A DNA stretch of 25,127 bases, taken from assembly GCA_018524725.1 (NCBI GenBank), contig JAEUWP010000614.1, positions 1 through 25,127 of the forward strand. The letters are read 5' to 3'. The notes beneath the pieces are model-generated. The model searched no databases and was not told the DNA's origin. It was given only the letters and a program-made list of their open reading frames with translations. Position numbers and translations under genes: made by a program. Numbering within the stretch: the stretch's first letter is position 1; each line of letters starts with the position of its first letter. The stretch is from Podaxis mareebaensis (lineage: Eukaryota > Basidiomycota > Agaricomycetes > Agaricales > Agaricaceae). Of this stretch, positions 1 through 9,029 are shown one piece after another.

Positions 1-343
1 ATCGTCCACCATCCAGAAGCACAACTGGATTCGAGAAAGATTAAAGCCATACTGCAAGAAGTCCCAGAGATACTCGAAATCAAGATAGGATTTCATCCAA
101 GCTAATCAGCAACTACCCCGCGACACCTCCCCATCACGGATTCTTCAATGCCACCCTGTTCTCAGGAAAAGGAAAACAATGAGCTCAGACCGAGCCCGAT
201 CCCGACCAATCTACCTCCTCACGATCCCGAAAATCCAAACAACCCCAATCACATCAACCACCCCTGCCCTCAGATCCTGCACTTCGGATTTGTACCCGCT
301 CACCAGAGCAAACCCCATATTCACCACCCCCACCAATTTGCAG
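1..343. other. Unassigned flank, no convincing gene
   Basis: This stretch lies left of the gypsy-A remnant. It is visibly richer in CpG than the element sequence next to it, with several tcg, cga and ccg contexts between 120 and 300. In the first frame a short open stretch runs from base 1 to a TAA at 103-105. All three plus frames are proline- and serine-rich between 110 and 340, and none is clearly the coding one. It could be the end of a host gene or another repeat. I do not recognise it. Confidence 0.3.
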
Positions 344-480
344 TTGCCTTTTCAGCTAACTGGATATGATTGATCTGGATCTCATTTTTGGTATCCATGT
401 TATCAATATTTATAGCAGGGATCTTCGATCTCCTGGTTCACCATTGAAAGGTACATTTTGTCCAATTGATGTTGGGGTTA
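344..480 (-). pseudogene. gypsy-A protease, 3' part beyond the Tc1 insertion
   Basis: If the Tc1 element and one TA are removed, the protease frame from 2713-2091 continues directly into this segment. The sequence then reads LRKH followed by NPNINW, which is the usual continuation after the conserved G-LPFL-RKH motif of retroviral-type proteases. About twelve codons on, the frame has a TGA. It then stays open to near 344, where similarity to anything element-like ends. The match across the junction is seen directly. The protease identity rests on the family motif. Confidence 0.65.
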
Positions 481-690
481 CAGTGAGCAACAAAACTGTT
501 CCAATGTTTGGAACTTTTAGAAAGAAATTACAATATCTCTGAACTGGTTAAGGTGACTACCTCCAAAATATTTCTGAGAATAGCCTAGTTTCTTAACTTT
601 TATCCCATCAAGTTTTATTATGTAATTACTTTAGCCTCATTTAATATCAATTATTGGGTCAATATTACTCATTGGAACAGTTTTGTTGCC
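481..690 (+). repeat. Tc1 left terminal inverted repeat, with inner inverted tip motif
   Basis: The outer tip reads CAGTGAGCAACAAAACTG followed by TTCCAATG. The reverse complement of this tip core, CATTGGAACAGTTTTGTTGC, recurs at 670-689 and closes the arm 209 bp from the end. The arm aligns along its whole length with the right arm, sharing for example tagcct, atcaagt and catttaatat blocks. Divergence is higher in the middle than at either tip motif. Confidence 0.85.
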
Positions 691-721
691 AATGTTCCAG
701 CATATACATGCAAGGGTATAA

Positions 722-1780
722 CTAGTACTTGGTGTATCCTCCATTAGCCCTTATCACTGCCTCTATCCTCCTAGGCATACTTTCAATCACCCTCTGACAC
801 TCAGAAGCTAGTATGTCATTCCACTGGTCCTGCACCCTCTCTTATAGCTTATTTATTCTCTTGGGTAGAGATTCATACTCTCCTGGTTTTTTCTTGAGGT
901 AATCCCATAAGCATTCAATAGGATTGAGGTATAGAGACTGTGCTAGCCATGAAAGAACCTTGAATTGGTTTTCCTGAAACCAGGCTGTAGCTTTTTTGCT
1001 CTTGTACTTAGGGTCATTATCCTGCTGAAAAATCATTTCATCCTTCTCCAGCCCATACCACTCCACGGTCCTCCCAAGTTCATCTTCCAGAATATTTACA
1101 TAAAAATTATCATCCATTTTCCCATCAATCTTAATTATAAACCTAATTCCATCCCATGACATGCAGCTCCAAATCATGAGTGATCCTCCTCCAAACTTGA
1201 CTCTTCCCTATATCAGCCTATCACTAAGGCCCTCTCCTGGCCTTTTCCACTCCTGCTTCCTACCATCTGACCCCAACTTATTGATCTTAGTTTAATCAGA
1301 CCATATAACCTTTTTCCAGTCCCCCAGGGTCTAATGCTGGTGTACCAAAGTGAAGTCCATTCCTTCCCTCCTATGTCTAGTACTAAGGAAAGGCTTTTTC
1401 TTTGTCACTACAGCTTTGAGACCTGCTTTCTTCAAGTGTTTTCTAACATTTTGAGATGGGACTGATGTCCCATTCACCCTACTCAGTGACTTGGTCACAT
1501 CCTGGGCAGTATCAGCCTTGCCAGAGCCAATGAGATGAAGGGCATGTCTAATATTAGCAGGAGTGAGTTTCCATGGATGGCTTCCAGGGTTGTAGGAAAG
1601 TGTGGGAAAGTGCTGAGAGCACAGCCTGGAGATAGAGGACTTGGAAACACCAGTAGTAGCATGGATCTGAGCATATGCTTTGTCATTAGAAAGCATAGAG
1701 AGGATAATAGCCTTAATAAAGGAGGAGAGAGAGTGCATGATACACAGAAGGGGTAAGACCTGATAGAAAATGCTTGTCAT
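722..1780 (-). pseudogene. Tc1-type transposase, four in-frame stops
   Basis: A single frame of 353 codons runs from ATG at 1780 to TAG at 722-724, the normal length for Tc1-type transposases. The N-terminal third contains helix-turn-helix DNA-binding sequence (around AQIHATTGVSKSSISRLC). The C-terminal half is a DDE nuclease. The first Asp is in VIWSD (codon about 1295-1297), the second is in FQQDNDPK, and the Glu is in LNPIE. Thirty-four residues separate the second Asp from the Glu, giving DD34E. Internal stops are TAG 1331-1333, TAA 1292-1294 (directly after the first catalytic Asp, where the family has Glu), TAG 1208-1210 and TAA 842-844. None is TGA and no frameshift is needed. Near the Glu, WLAQSLYLNPIE differs from the family consensus (WPAQSPDLNPIE), which fits C-to-T decay. 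Confidence 0.9.
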
Positions 1781-1878
1781 CAGGTCTATAAATACAGGAG
1801 GAGTGATTAGTTACATAATCTTGTTGAATGCAATCAAAAAAGTCACATGAACTGTTTATCTTTTCCTGTTTCATAGTC

Positions 1879-2088
1879 TGCAACAAAACTGTTTCAATGA
1901 GTAGTATTAATTAATTAATGCATATTAAATGGAACTAGAAGAGTTATGTCATCATACTTGATGGCATCAATGGTGACATAATAGGCTATATATATAAATA
2001 TTTTCAGAGAAACTGCCTTAGCTGATCTAGAGAAATGTTAATTTCTTTCCAAAAGTTCTAAACATTGGAACAGTTTTGTTGCTCACTG
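1879..2088 (-). repeat. Tc1 right terminal inverted repeat, with inner inverted tip motif
   Basis: This is the mirror of the left arm. The outer tip at about 2038-2088 matches the left tip with few differences. The inner motif GCAACAAAACTGTTTCAATG lies at 1880-1899, exactly 209 bp in from the end, as on the left. It has one substitution (C to T) relative to the tip. Confidence 0.85.
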
Positions 2089-2090
2089 TA

Positions 2091-2713
2091 TGTTTTCTAA
2101 GAAATGGGAGGCCAATGATCATTGGTTGCTCTCCAATTTCAGCAATGTAGCAAGTAATGTCTATATCATGATTATCTATGTGTAGCTGCAATTCTGCTTG
2201 TGCAGTAATAGCATGGCCTACATTCATAGTACCATCAATGTTTTGTACTAGTATGGGTCTGTTCAGGGGTATCATTCTTAACCCAAGCTGTTGAATAGTC
2301 AGGGGAGAGATGAAGTCTCCTTGTGCTCCACTGTCAAGTAGTAGGTATATGGTGGCAACTGTGGAAGAGTTCAGATTCTTTAGTATGGCAGGGATATACA
2401 GAGATTTGTTGTTGGTCAATGCTGTCAAGCAGACTTCAGCTATCATTGGCTCAGTAGAAGAGTGGGTAGTTGAAGTGTTATCTGAGTTTGATTCTGTAAC
2501 TGGTACAGGAGGTTCTCTAGACAACTTTCTACTCTGTATTTTATGAGTGAGATATTTCTGAGTGGTCCAATGGGAGTCATAATGGTTCTGTACATCAAAA
2601 GGGGGTTCAAAGTCCATACTAGAATTTGAGAGCATAGGAGGACTCAGAGGCATTGCCTCTACTCTGGTGTTATGAACATGTCTAGCACCTCTCACTGCAA
2701 TGTTATCTATCAT
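2091..2713 (-). pseudogene. gypsy-A retroviral-type aspartic protease, 5' part
   Basis: The open frame starts at ATG 2713, preceded in frame by a TAA. The first about 100 residues are a low-complexity Ser/Thr/Pro linker. The protease follows: the active-site loop LLLDSGAQGDFIS, then a second half ending PMIIGLPFLRKH, the usual retropepsin pattern (DSGA-x-x-x-FI and G-LPFL-RKH). At RKH the frame runs into the Tc1 terminal repeat, so the last 20 or so residues of the apparent ORF are transposon sequence. The rest of the protease is at 344-480. The enzyme would have processed the Gag-Pol polyprotein. Confidence 0.85.
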
Positions 2714-3496
2714 GCATTAGTCCATGAACTTGGACTCCCCAATGCCTCTCATTCCACCACTCAAGATACTGGTATGCCAGCTGAAGATTCTACCTGCTAC
2801 TGCAATGAAGCATTCACCAATTGTTGCCTTCCTGGCTATGTATCCCTATTCTCAGAAGACTGGCTGACACCTGGACTACTCTTCTATCCAACTGACTGCA
2901 TGATGACTGAGATATTATGCATCACCTGGGAGAATGCTCCCTTTACCCACATTTTTGATTCTGATGGATTATACATTCAAACTATTCATAACAACTTTGA
3001 CTCTGCCTGGGCCCATAATTGGAAGATGATTCCATATGCTGGAGAACCCATTGTATTCCTTCACCCCTACATGATGTATCCACCTGAGGTCATCCCATAT
3101 ATCATCAAATATGAAGTTGCCTATGGATTCTACTTTTGAGAAGTAGAAGTCTACCATGTCAATCCTAACTCCAATGACCTGCCAGCTATTCCTCCCCATC
3201 ACACTCAGCTTCCACCCCTTCACAGCATCGATTCCAATGTTCCAGGCATCAACAAGTCAAACCCAGAAGAACCCATCAGTGATCCTCCACCATATCCACC
3301 TCCCTATGTCACTGCTGACATTTCATCATTATTGTCATCCTCTCTGCACTACAGCCTGATCTTCCTTCACAAGTCAGACTCCTCTGACTCAATGCCCTTA
3401 GTAGGGAACTTCACCATTCCCAGTTCTGCCTCATCTCCTGACTCATATTCCTCTGACTCTTCCAACAGACACCTTCATCCTGATATGGACTTGTAA
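2672..3496 (+). CDS. Antisense ORF within gypsy-A, unknown product
   Basis: This plus-strand frame runs from ATG 2672 to TAA 3494-3496 (275 codons), interrupted once by TGA at 3137-3139. It lies between gag and protease of gypsy-A and is on the opposite strand. The first part is a globular-looking sequence rich in Trp, Tyr and Cys (for example SLFSEDWLTPGLLFYP and ENAPFTHIFDSDGLYIQTIH). The second part is Pro/Ser-rich (DPPPYPPPY, then Ser-Asp repeats). It overlaps the start of the protease ORF by 42 bp. I do not recognise the family. It may be an accessory antisense gene of the retrotransposon or the 3' end of another element inserted between gag and protease. The composition makes it more likely coding than chance, but expression is not shown. 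Confidence 0.5.
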
Positions 3497-3981
3497 TATA
3501 AACCAGTAAATAGTTTCCTTCTTATCTTGCCACTATAGACTCTTCATCCTGTATCCCTGTATCTCAGATGAACTCAGACTTGGACTATTTCCTTACTTAG
3601 TTAGTTTCCTTTCTTGTCTCTCTTTCTATTCTTGTCTTAGCTTCTATTCTTGTCTTGCTCCACTCCATAGTTATGCTTCTATTGACTCTCAGACTTGTAG
3701 CTTACTTCATCATAGTTACCAGATTTGGACTTTAGAAGTAAAGCTTAAATAGCTGCTCATGTACTGGAAGTGCAAGCTTCCTATATTCTCAAATTCAGAA
3801 TATTGCTCTGCTTTATCTCTGGATTGACATTAGCTCACAATCAGTGTGGTAGTAAACTCTCTATTGGTCACATTCTTGACTGATAGAAGTTCAACCTCTT
3901 GAGTGTGCTTAACTGGACACTTGCCTTGGCACCTTCTTATTGTGATCCTTCTTGCTAGATCCTAGCACCTCTGCAAACCAT
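3497..3981. other. Non-coding stretch after the antisense ORF
   Basis: No convincing gene lies here on either strand. The plus strand is pyrimidine-rich, as is common for a fungal 3' untranslated region. It contains a perfect 15-bp direct repeat, TTCTATTCTTGTCTT, at 3624-3638 and 3642-3656. It may be the downstream region of the antisense ORF or part of an element inserted between gag and protease. Confidence 0.4.
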
Positions 3982-5189
3982 CTAGTAAGATAGCTGCCCC
4001 CTAGCAAAGCTTAGGTGACCAGTGATAAGGACCAACCTAACATCTGGTCCTTGCAGAAAAGACTGTTGTTCTTCTTTGACAATCTTGGCCATTGCATGGT
4101 TTGCCAATTTGTTTTGATCTTCAGTAGTCATTTCAGTAAAGGCAACCTTAATTGTGTTAAGGGTGTTTAGGTGGGATGGAAAAGTGTTGGAAGACATAGA
4201 AGGACATGGTTGGTTTGATGAGGAAGGAGTTGAGGCCAGAGGCTGAGGGAAGGGTCATTTTCCTTTCTGGAATCACCTCTGATTCCCTGGAGATTGTTGG
4301 TTCTTGCAAAGGGGGCATGATCATGCCCAGTGGTCCATTTTACCACAGGTGATACATGCTCACATGTCATTCAGTCTTATTGTCAGTCAGTTAGGATAGC
4401 ATTGACTGAAATGCCTTGTTTGGCATAATCATCTTCTTCATCTGAAGAGAAGTCAGGGACTTCATTTTTGTCTCCAGAAGAGAATTCTTCAATAGCATTG
4501 ATATCCATCAGTTCACTAGGTGGTAGTCAATGTTCTTTGTAAATGAATTTGTTTCAAGGTGTGTTATTAAAAGTGTCATTAAAGTAGGAGAGTTGGGAAG
4601 ATGGGCCTCTGCCAGTCTTGCACATTTGGTATTGCTGGAAGTTATTAACTATCCTAGCAACATCAGCTTGCCATTGTGCATAGGTGGTGGGAGGTTGAGT
4701 CATTAAATAAAGTTGTCATTGTACCCAGTCAGGAATAGTGTCAACATAGAGATGGACTTTGTGATTATTATCAGTGATATTTGCTTGGCTCAGAAGGTAG
4801 GTGAACATCTGGTTGAAGACAGTGATGTCAGTTTTGGAAATATTGAGATGAGTGCATCAAAGCTTCTCAGTAGCTTGTGTCACTTCAATCTTCAGTTTAA
4901 AGTGATCTTCAAGTCAGTTGTTGAAGTCAGTCCAGGTGCCATACTTGTAAGTATTACTGGTAGTGTTCCACTTTTCTTTCATGAAGGCATTGTGGAATCC
5001 AGCAGCATTGCCTTTAGTCATATATTGAAGAGTGTAAAGGATCTTCTTTCTGTCATTGATGTTATTCTGTGCATTTTGAAATGCAGCTTGATGGTCATTG
5101 AAGACTAGTCAGAGTTGGTCCTAGAAGGTCTAGAAATTGTGAGGTTCACCATCAAACAGTTGAATCTTTGGGGCCTTTGGGGTAGTCAT
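3982..5189 (-). pseudogene. gypsy-A gag, decayed
   Basis: Gag is the structural nucleocapsid/capsid polyprotein of the LTR element. The chosen start (ATG 5187-5189) opens with MTTPKAPKIQLFDGEPHNF, the typical Ty3/gypsy gag opening in which an FDG-x-P motif precedes the helical capsid domain. Recognisable capsid sequence follows (DRKKILYTLQYMTKGNAAGF and GTWTDFNN). The zinc knuckle is visible at about 4320-4350 as CITCGKMDHWA, then a TGA, then SC, giving the C-x2-C-x4-H-x4-C spacing with one codon lost. The frame has TAG, TAG and TGA near 5130-5100, more TGAs further on and at least two frameshifts. It ends at TAG 3982-3984. Length would be about 400 residues. An alternative upstream ATG at 5315 gives a proline-rich extension that overlaps the end of the preceding ORF. 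Confidence 0.75.
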
Positions 5190-5259
5190 GGCTACATTCT
5201 GTTGATGAGTGGGTGGTCTGTGAGGTGGATTTGGAGGGGGAGGTGGAGACAGTGGTTGA

Positions 5260-6360
5260 TTAAACAGAGTCAAGGTCAATGATGTAGTACCTGGTACTCT
5301 CAGTATCAGATTCATCAGTCTCTATGGGGGTGTCTAATTGATAGGTAACTCTGGCCTCTGCATCTCTGTAATAGATTGGCTCTAAGGTATAGTATCAGTT
5401 GGTGTTGGGGTTTGGGATGAAGATGATAGTGACCCATTGGTTCCAAAGGTATCTGATATTTGGGTAGTGTGTGCTAAGGGTAAAGTTTGCATCTCTGGGA
5501 ACCTTGAGGAAGGCCATGTATCCAGTCCTAGCCACAAGTGCTGAGATAGGGGCAAAGGTGTATTGATCCAGGTCTTGGGTTGTACACTCATTGCAGATGC
5601 AAATGTAGGACTCTGTGATTCTGACTGCTCAGTTAGTAATGTGGTATGCCTGTGTGAAGCAGTTCAGGTAGTGTTCTCAAGGATTTGTTCTGGGGTGGAC
5701 AGTCAAGTTGAATGACACAATGGTGGTTTGATAGTTCAGAATGGCAGCAGGGGGTTCAAGGGTTCTGACTCTCTGGTAACTCTCTGCTTGACTGAAGGGA
5801 AGGTGGTTGAGGTAGTAGTTGAGAGAGGGGGTACCAGTGTAGTTGTGCTCTGTTGATGGCTCAAATGGCATTTGAAGGCTCTAAGGAGGGCTTCAGCTTG
5901 GTTGATTTCTCAAGGGGAACCTGTCTAATGGAGATGTAGACTCTGAGCTTGTTTAGCTTGTTGGAAATGTTCTTCAAACTGGGCAAAGAGGGTAGGATGT
6001 TTGATGAAGGTGGGGAGCATCTCAAACTGCCAACTATATTGGAGTTTGTAGCAAAGGAGAATGTCAGTGTCTTGATAGACACTGAGTGGAGATTCTGGAA
6101 GTTCAGTTTTGCCTTCTCATGAGTAATGGAGGGTGTAGTAGACTCCTAGTAGTTCTCATTTGGTGTAGGATTTGCTATTGATAAGGATTATATTCTCTGT
6201 ACCACAGGTGTAGTTGTCAAGTCAATTTCAAAAGTCACTCTCAGAGCATGCTCTCTAAAGGAGATTCTGGAGTTCTTGGAAGTGGGAGTCAGAGAAAGGT
6301 CAGTAGGAAGGAGGAGGGAGTCAAGGGTACGGATTAGATGGGGTACATCTAGTAATAGGC
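5260..6360 (-). pseudogene. Extra ORF upstream of gag in gypsy-A, unknown
   Basis: Protein-like sequence runs from about 6360 to a TAA at 5260-5262, ending 71 bp before the gag start. The upstream half is in one frame (for example ILLCYKLQYSWQFEMLPTF and HPTLFAQFEEHFQQAKQAQS). Near 5875 it shifts to a second frame (HLPFSQAESYQRVRTLEPP, then TFAPISALVARTGYMAFLK, then YPNIRYLWNQWVTIIFIP) with an acidic tail (ETDESDTESTRYYIIDLDS). There are about a dozen stops, mostly TGA with some TAG. I do not recognise the family. A gene of roughly 350 residues in front of gag is not part of the standard gag-pol plan. The 5' limit is uncertain. Confidence 0.5.
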
Positions 6361-6412
6361 AGGGGTAGACAAGACATGTTGGATGATAGTCCAGACAAAA
6401 GGTCAGAGGGTA

Positions 6413-6481
6413 CTCCACTGAAGTTATCTTGCAGGAGACTTTGGCCAAGGATGCTCCACTGAAATTATCTTGCAGGAGACT
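6413..6481 (+). repeat. Direct repeat, 28 bp, period 41 bp
   Basis: The unit begins CTCCACTGAA and ends TTATCTTGCAGGAGACT. It occurs at 6413-6440 and 6454-6481 with one mismatch (G/A at the eleventh base). It may be a local duplication in the leader or first ORF of gypsy-A. Confidence 0.8.
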
Positions 6482-7160
6482 CAGGTCAACTCATAGCCAT
6501 GAGGACAAAAGAGAAAGGTAAGGAGTGGAAGTGTGGCTTTATGATTCTGTTACTTAGGCACAGTATGGACATCACACCAGTGCAGAGAGATACTGTCCTA
6601 AGATGACCTGACACTATCAAGTTCCTGAAGCAGAACACCTGTCCATTCTCCAGAGAGAACTAGAGGCTGGTCAGAAATCTTGCAGGGACTGCCTAGGGAG
6701 AGATATGACTTGTAAGGTCACAGGCTACTCTGTAGGTTTAGCTGTTATACCAGTTATCCTGTCAAGGCAGGTAGAGCTCTCATGTGGCAAGAAGATAAAG
6801 CAGAAGGCAGACCTGCTATTCTCACACTATGTACAAATAATCATAAAGCTAAGTTCTACTTACTTTATGAGCTATCTAAATACTAGAGTGATTGCTATTC
6901 TACATGTCCATATCAAGATGTTCATGGTTACTTCAGTGTTCTAATTATACTAGACTGAGCCCAAGGTAAGATACTAGATCTGCTAAAAGGGGTTATTACT
7001 ATACATGGTATCACTGAGTCTGAGTGCTAAGTATAGTCTGACTTCAGAGATCTGAGATGTAGCTGATATCAAGTTGGGTCAAGGTGACAGGAGAGGTCAC
7101 AAGACAAAGGGAAAACAGAAGATGATGGAGAGAATGAGGGAGATGGAGAGGAGCAACATG
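6482..7160. other. gypsy-A upstream region, no gene seen
   Basis: No frame here looks coding on either strand. It probably belongs to the leader or LTR of gypsy-A, because it lies directly upstream (on the minus strand) of its first ORF and is cut by the LINE-1 insertion. I could not find LTR termini or a primer-binding site. Confidence 0.4.
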
Positions 7161-7176
7161 GATGTCAATGGAAACA
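7161..7176 (+). repeat. Target-site duplication of LINE-1, left copy
   Basis: The 16-bp sequence GATGTCAATGGAAACA is repeated perfectly at 21041-21056, directly after the poly(A) tail. It defines both ends of LINE-1. The last two bases (CA) could also belong to the element's 5' end. Confidence 0.95.
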
Positions 7177-7262
7177 CCTTCCTTTCTCAGTAACTACCAC
7201 CATCGTCTCAGTGGTTCAGTTGCTCGTAGTACAAGGAATACATTTACTCATTCTAAATCATC

Positions 7263-8755
7263 ATGAAAGACTCTAAGGACTCTAGCAGCATCCTTGGAGG
7301 CTTCAAAAAGACCACCAGCAGCATTCATTCTGGTATTGTTCATTGTCATCAATCTAGCACCAGCATAGCGCCCAATCTGACTCTTCCTCAAGAGGCTTCT
7401 GTTGGTCTCTTTAATGACTTCAAAGTTTCTGAAGACTTCCTTCAAAAACCTCCATCCCCTTCACCCTCTATTGGAGCCAAATGCTCCTATTCTACTGACC
7501 AATCTCTTTCCAACTGGCTTGAAAAGAGTATGAAGTTTAAAGAAGATGATGATGCAGCCTCTGTATCATCTGCAGAGGAAAATGACAAACAAGAAGGATC
7601 TCAAGGTCTTTCTACCCCTTGTTCAATACACCCTTCTATCACGCCTCATGAAGATATTGACCTATCCCCCGAGATTGCCCCCTCTTCTCACAGAGTTCTC
7701 TCACCTGCTCAGGCCATCGCCTCATCATATGGCTTTGTGCCCCCAACTCCTGGAGCTGCTTGGGATGAGTCTAAGCCTTCAGACCCTCTCCCTGCCCTCC
7801 CAACCTTCACCCCTATCTCCCCTCCAGCTAATGCCCAGCCTCAAGACGAAGAGCTGCCATCCTGCAGAACAGATTGGTCAGCAATCTGCAACACCCTATA
7901 TGATACAATTGGTGACATTGATGTCACAACTACATCTGATCCCAAAGCACTCAGTTTACTCACAGTGCTTCTCTCCTTCTCTTCCAGCTGGCTCTCATCA
8001 TGGGCCAACAATGGAGGAGACTTGTCTACATTCAATGGCACCTCCTCCCTCATCAACTTAATACAAACCATCGCCCATTCTGAACAGCTGTGCAATAAGG
8101 CTGTTCCATTTAACAATCATAATGTGCATCTATATGACGCTATTTCTATGCAATTTCCTCCCACCCATACCTTATCCCCCACCCCCACTCCCATGTCCAC
8201 TGGACACTGTCAAGAACACCAGGCTGAAAAGGCACCGGCAGTATCCTCCCCTTCCCCCAAAGATGCCACTGGGTTTCTCCAGGGCTCTTCCCCTCTTCCT
8301 TTACCTGACACCTCTGGGTATCTCCAGGGCTCAGACTCACAACTTGAAAGGGATACTGCTCATGCAATTGCCCTCTCGCACCTTCCACCTGCTGACCCAT
8401 CCAAACCAGGTGAGTCGTCATCATCCAATATTGATGCTGACATGCTTCCTCCCCCCCATGCCCAACCCACTATCCCTGCTGCTCCTGATCCATCCAGTCA
8501 GGAGAAGGCTAACCCTAACCTCAGCACCTGGTCTACAGTCACTCATTGCCAGGCACCTTGTAAAGTGGTAGCAGCACCTGTTCAGCATAAGCCTATCGTG
8601 GCCCCCACTTTCCCCCCCATGGACTCCCTTCCCTCTCCTCCTTGCCCCTCTCCCCCTTCCTCCACCCTGCCTCCCATCAACACAGCCACCAAACCTCAGT
8701 ACAGGTCTGGTGTGCCATCTCCCCCAACCCAGAGGTCGTCTTACTCTAAGGCAGC

Positions 8756-8760
<5 letters not shown>
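7263..8760 (+). pseudogene. LINE-1 ORF1, 5' part (gag-like protein)
   Basis: The ORF opens at ATG 7263 (MKDSKDSSSILGGF) after an 86-bp leader. It is uninterrupted for 499 codons up to the LINE-2 insertion. The protein is Pro/Ser-rich with acidic patches and two similar short motifs (GFLQGS and GYLQGS). It aligns along its whole length with the start of LINE-2 ORF1. Beyond 8760 the frame stays open by chance through the LINE-2 poly(T) and antisense 3' region, giving a spurious poly-Phe tail that should not be annotated as this protein. The rest of ORF1 is at 15683-16797. ORF1 proteins of this type bind the element RNA in the ribonucleoprotein particle. Confidence 0.88.
8746..8760 (+). repeat. 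Target-site duplication of LINE-2, left copy
   Basis: CTAAGGCAGCTTCTC here matches CTAAGGTGGCTTCTC at 15668-15682. Thirteen of 15 bases agree. The two differences are CA against TG at one dinucleotide, as expected if an original CG decayed on opposite strands in the two copies. Confidence 0.88.
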
Positions 8761-8791
<31 letters not shown>

Positions 8792-8801
8792 GACATTTAT
8801 T
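8761..8801 (-). terminator. LINE-2 poly(A) tail and polyadenylation signal
   Basis: The run of 26 T at 8761-8786 is the poly(A) tail on the minus strand. An AATAAA hexamer (TTTATT on the plus strand, 8796-8801) lies about 10 bp before the tail. The same arrangement occurs at the end of LINE-1. Confidence 0.85.
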
Positions 8802-9029
8802 GCAATAGAACTAGCTACTACAAACAAGTGCACGATAGCAGTCCCAATACTGAAACTAGAGGAGAAGAAAAAAGGGGGGCAAAGAGAGAAGAGAGAGAGA
8901 GAAGTACGAGAGCAAATGAAGCTACTCTATATACAGATGAGATGAAAAGAGAGTGAACTAACTTAACAAAATGAGTAAAAGAAATGGAAAAAGAAAAGAA
9001 AGAATAGAGGGGTAGGAGCAGGGAGCTAG

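Larger units (their letters stand above)
481..2088 (-). mobile_element. Tc1/mariner-type DNA transposon, inactive
   Basis: The element is 1,608 bp and is bounded by TA on each side (479-480 and 2089-2090), the expected target duplication for Tc1/mariner elements. The ends are inverted repeats starting CAGTGAGCAACAAAACTG, nearly perfect for about 50 bp and recognisable over about 209 bp. It carries one transposase gene on the minus strand with four internal stops. It lies inside the gypsy-A protease gene, so it is younger than gypsy-A. A full-length but dead copy of this kind could be moved only by a transposase supplied from elsewhere. Confidence 0.92.
344..7160 (-). mobile_element. Decayed Ty3/gypsy retrotransposon (gypsy-A), left part
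   Basis: The minus strand carries, in order, an unknown ORF, a gag with a degenerate zinc knuckle, and a retroviral-type aspartic protease. This gag-protease order is that of an LTR retrotransposon, and the gag type fits Ty3/gypsy. The copy is old: each gene has several stops and some frameshifts. RT and integrase are absent because recognisable sequence ends at about 344. It is interrupted by the Tc1-type element (481-2088) and, on its upstream side, by LINE-1 from 7161. Its upstream part probably resumes at 21057. I did not identify its LTRs. Confidence 0.7.

Noticed and set aside
3624..3656. Short tandem 15-bp repeat as a possible LTR edge
   Set aside because: It is a local repeat in pyrimidine-rich sequence with no TG/CA ends and no partner elsewhere in the window.
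4713..5108. Plus-strand ORF of 131 codons
   Set aside because: It is the shadow of the gypsy-A gag capsid region, which reads as gag on the minus strand.
8761..8945. C-terminal extension of LINE-1 ORF1 through poly-Phe
   Set aside because: The frame runs into the poly(T) and the antisense 3' end of LINE-2. It is open only by chance after the insertion at 8760.
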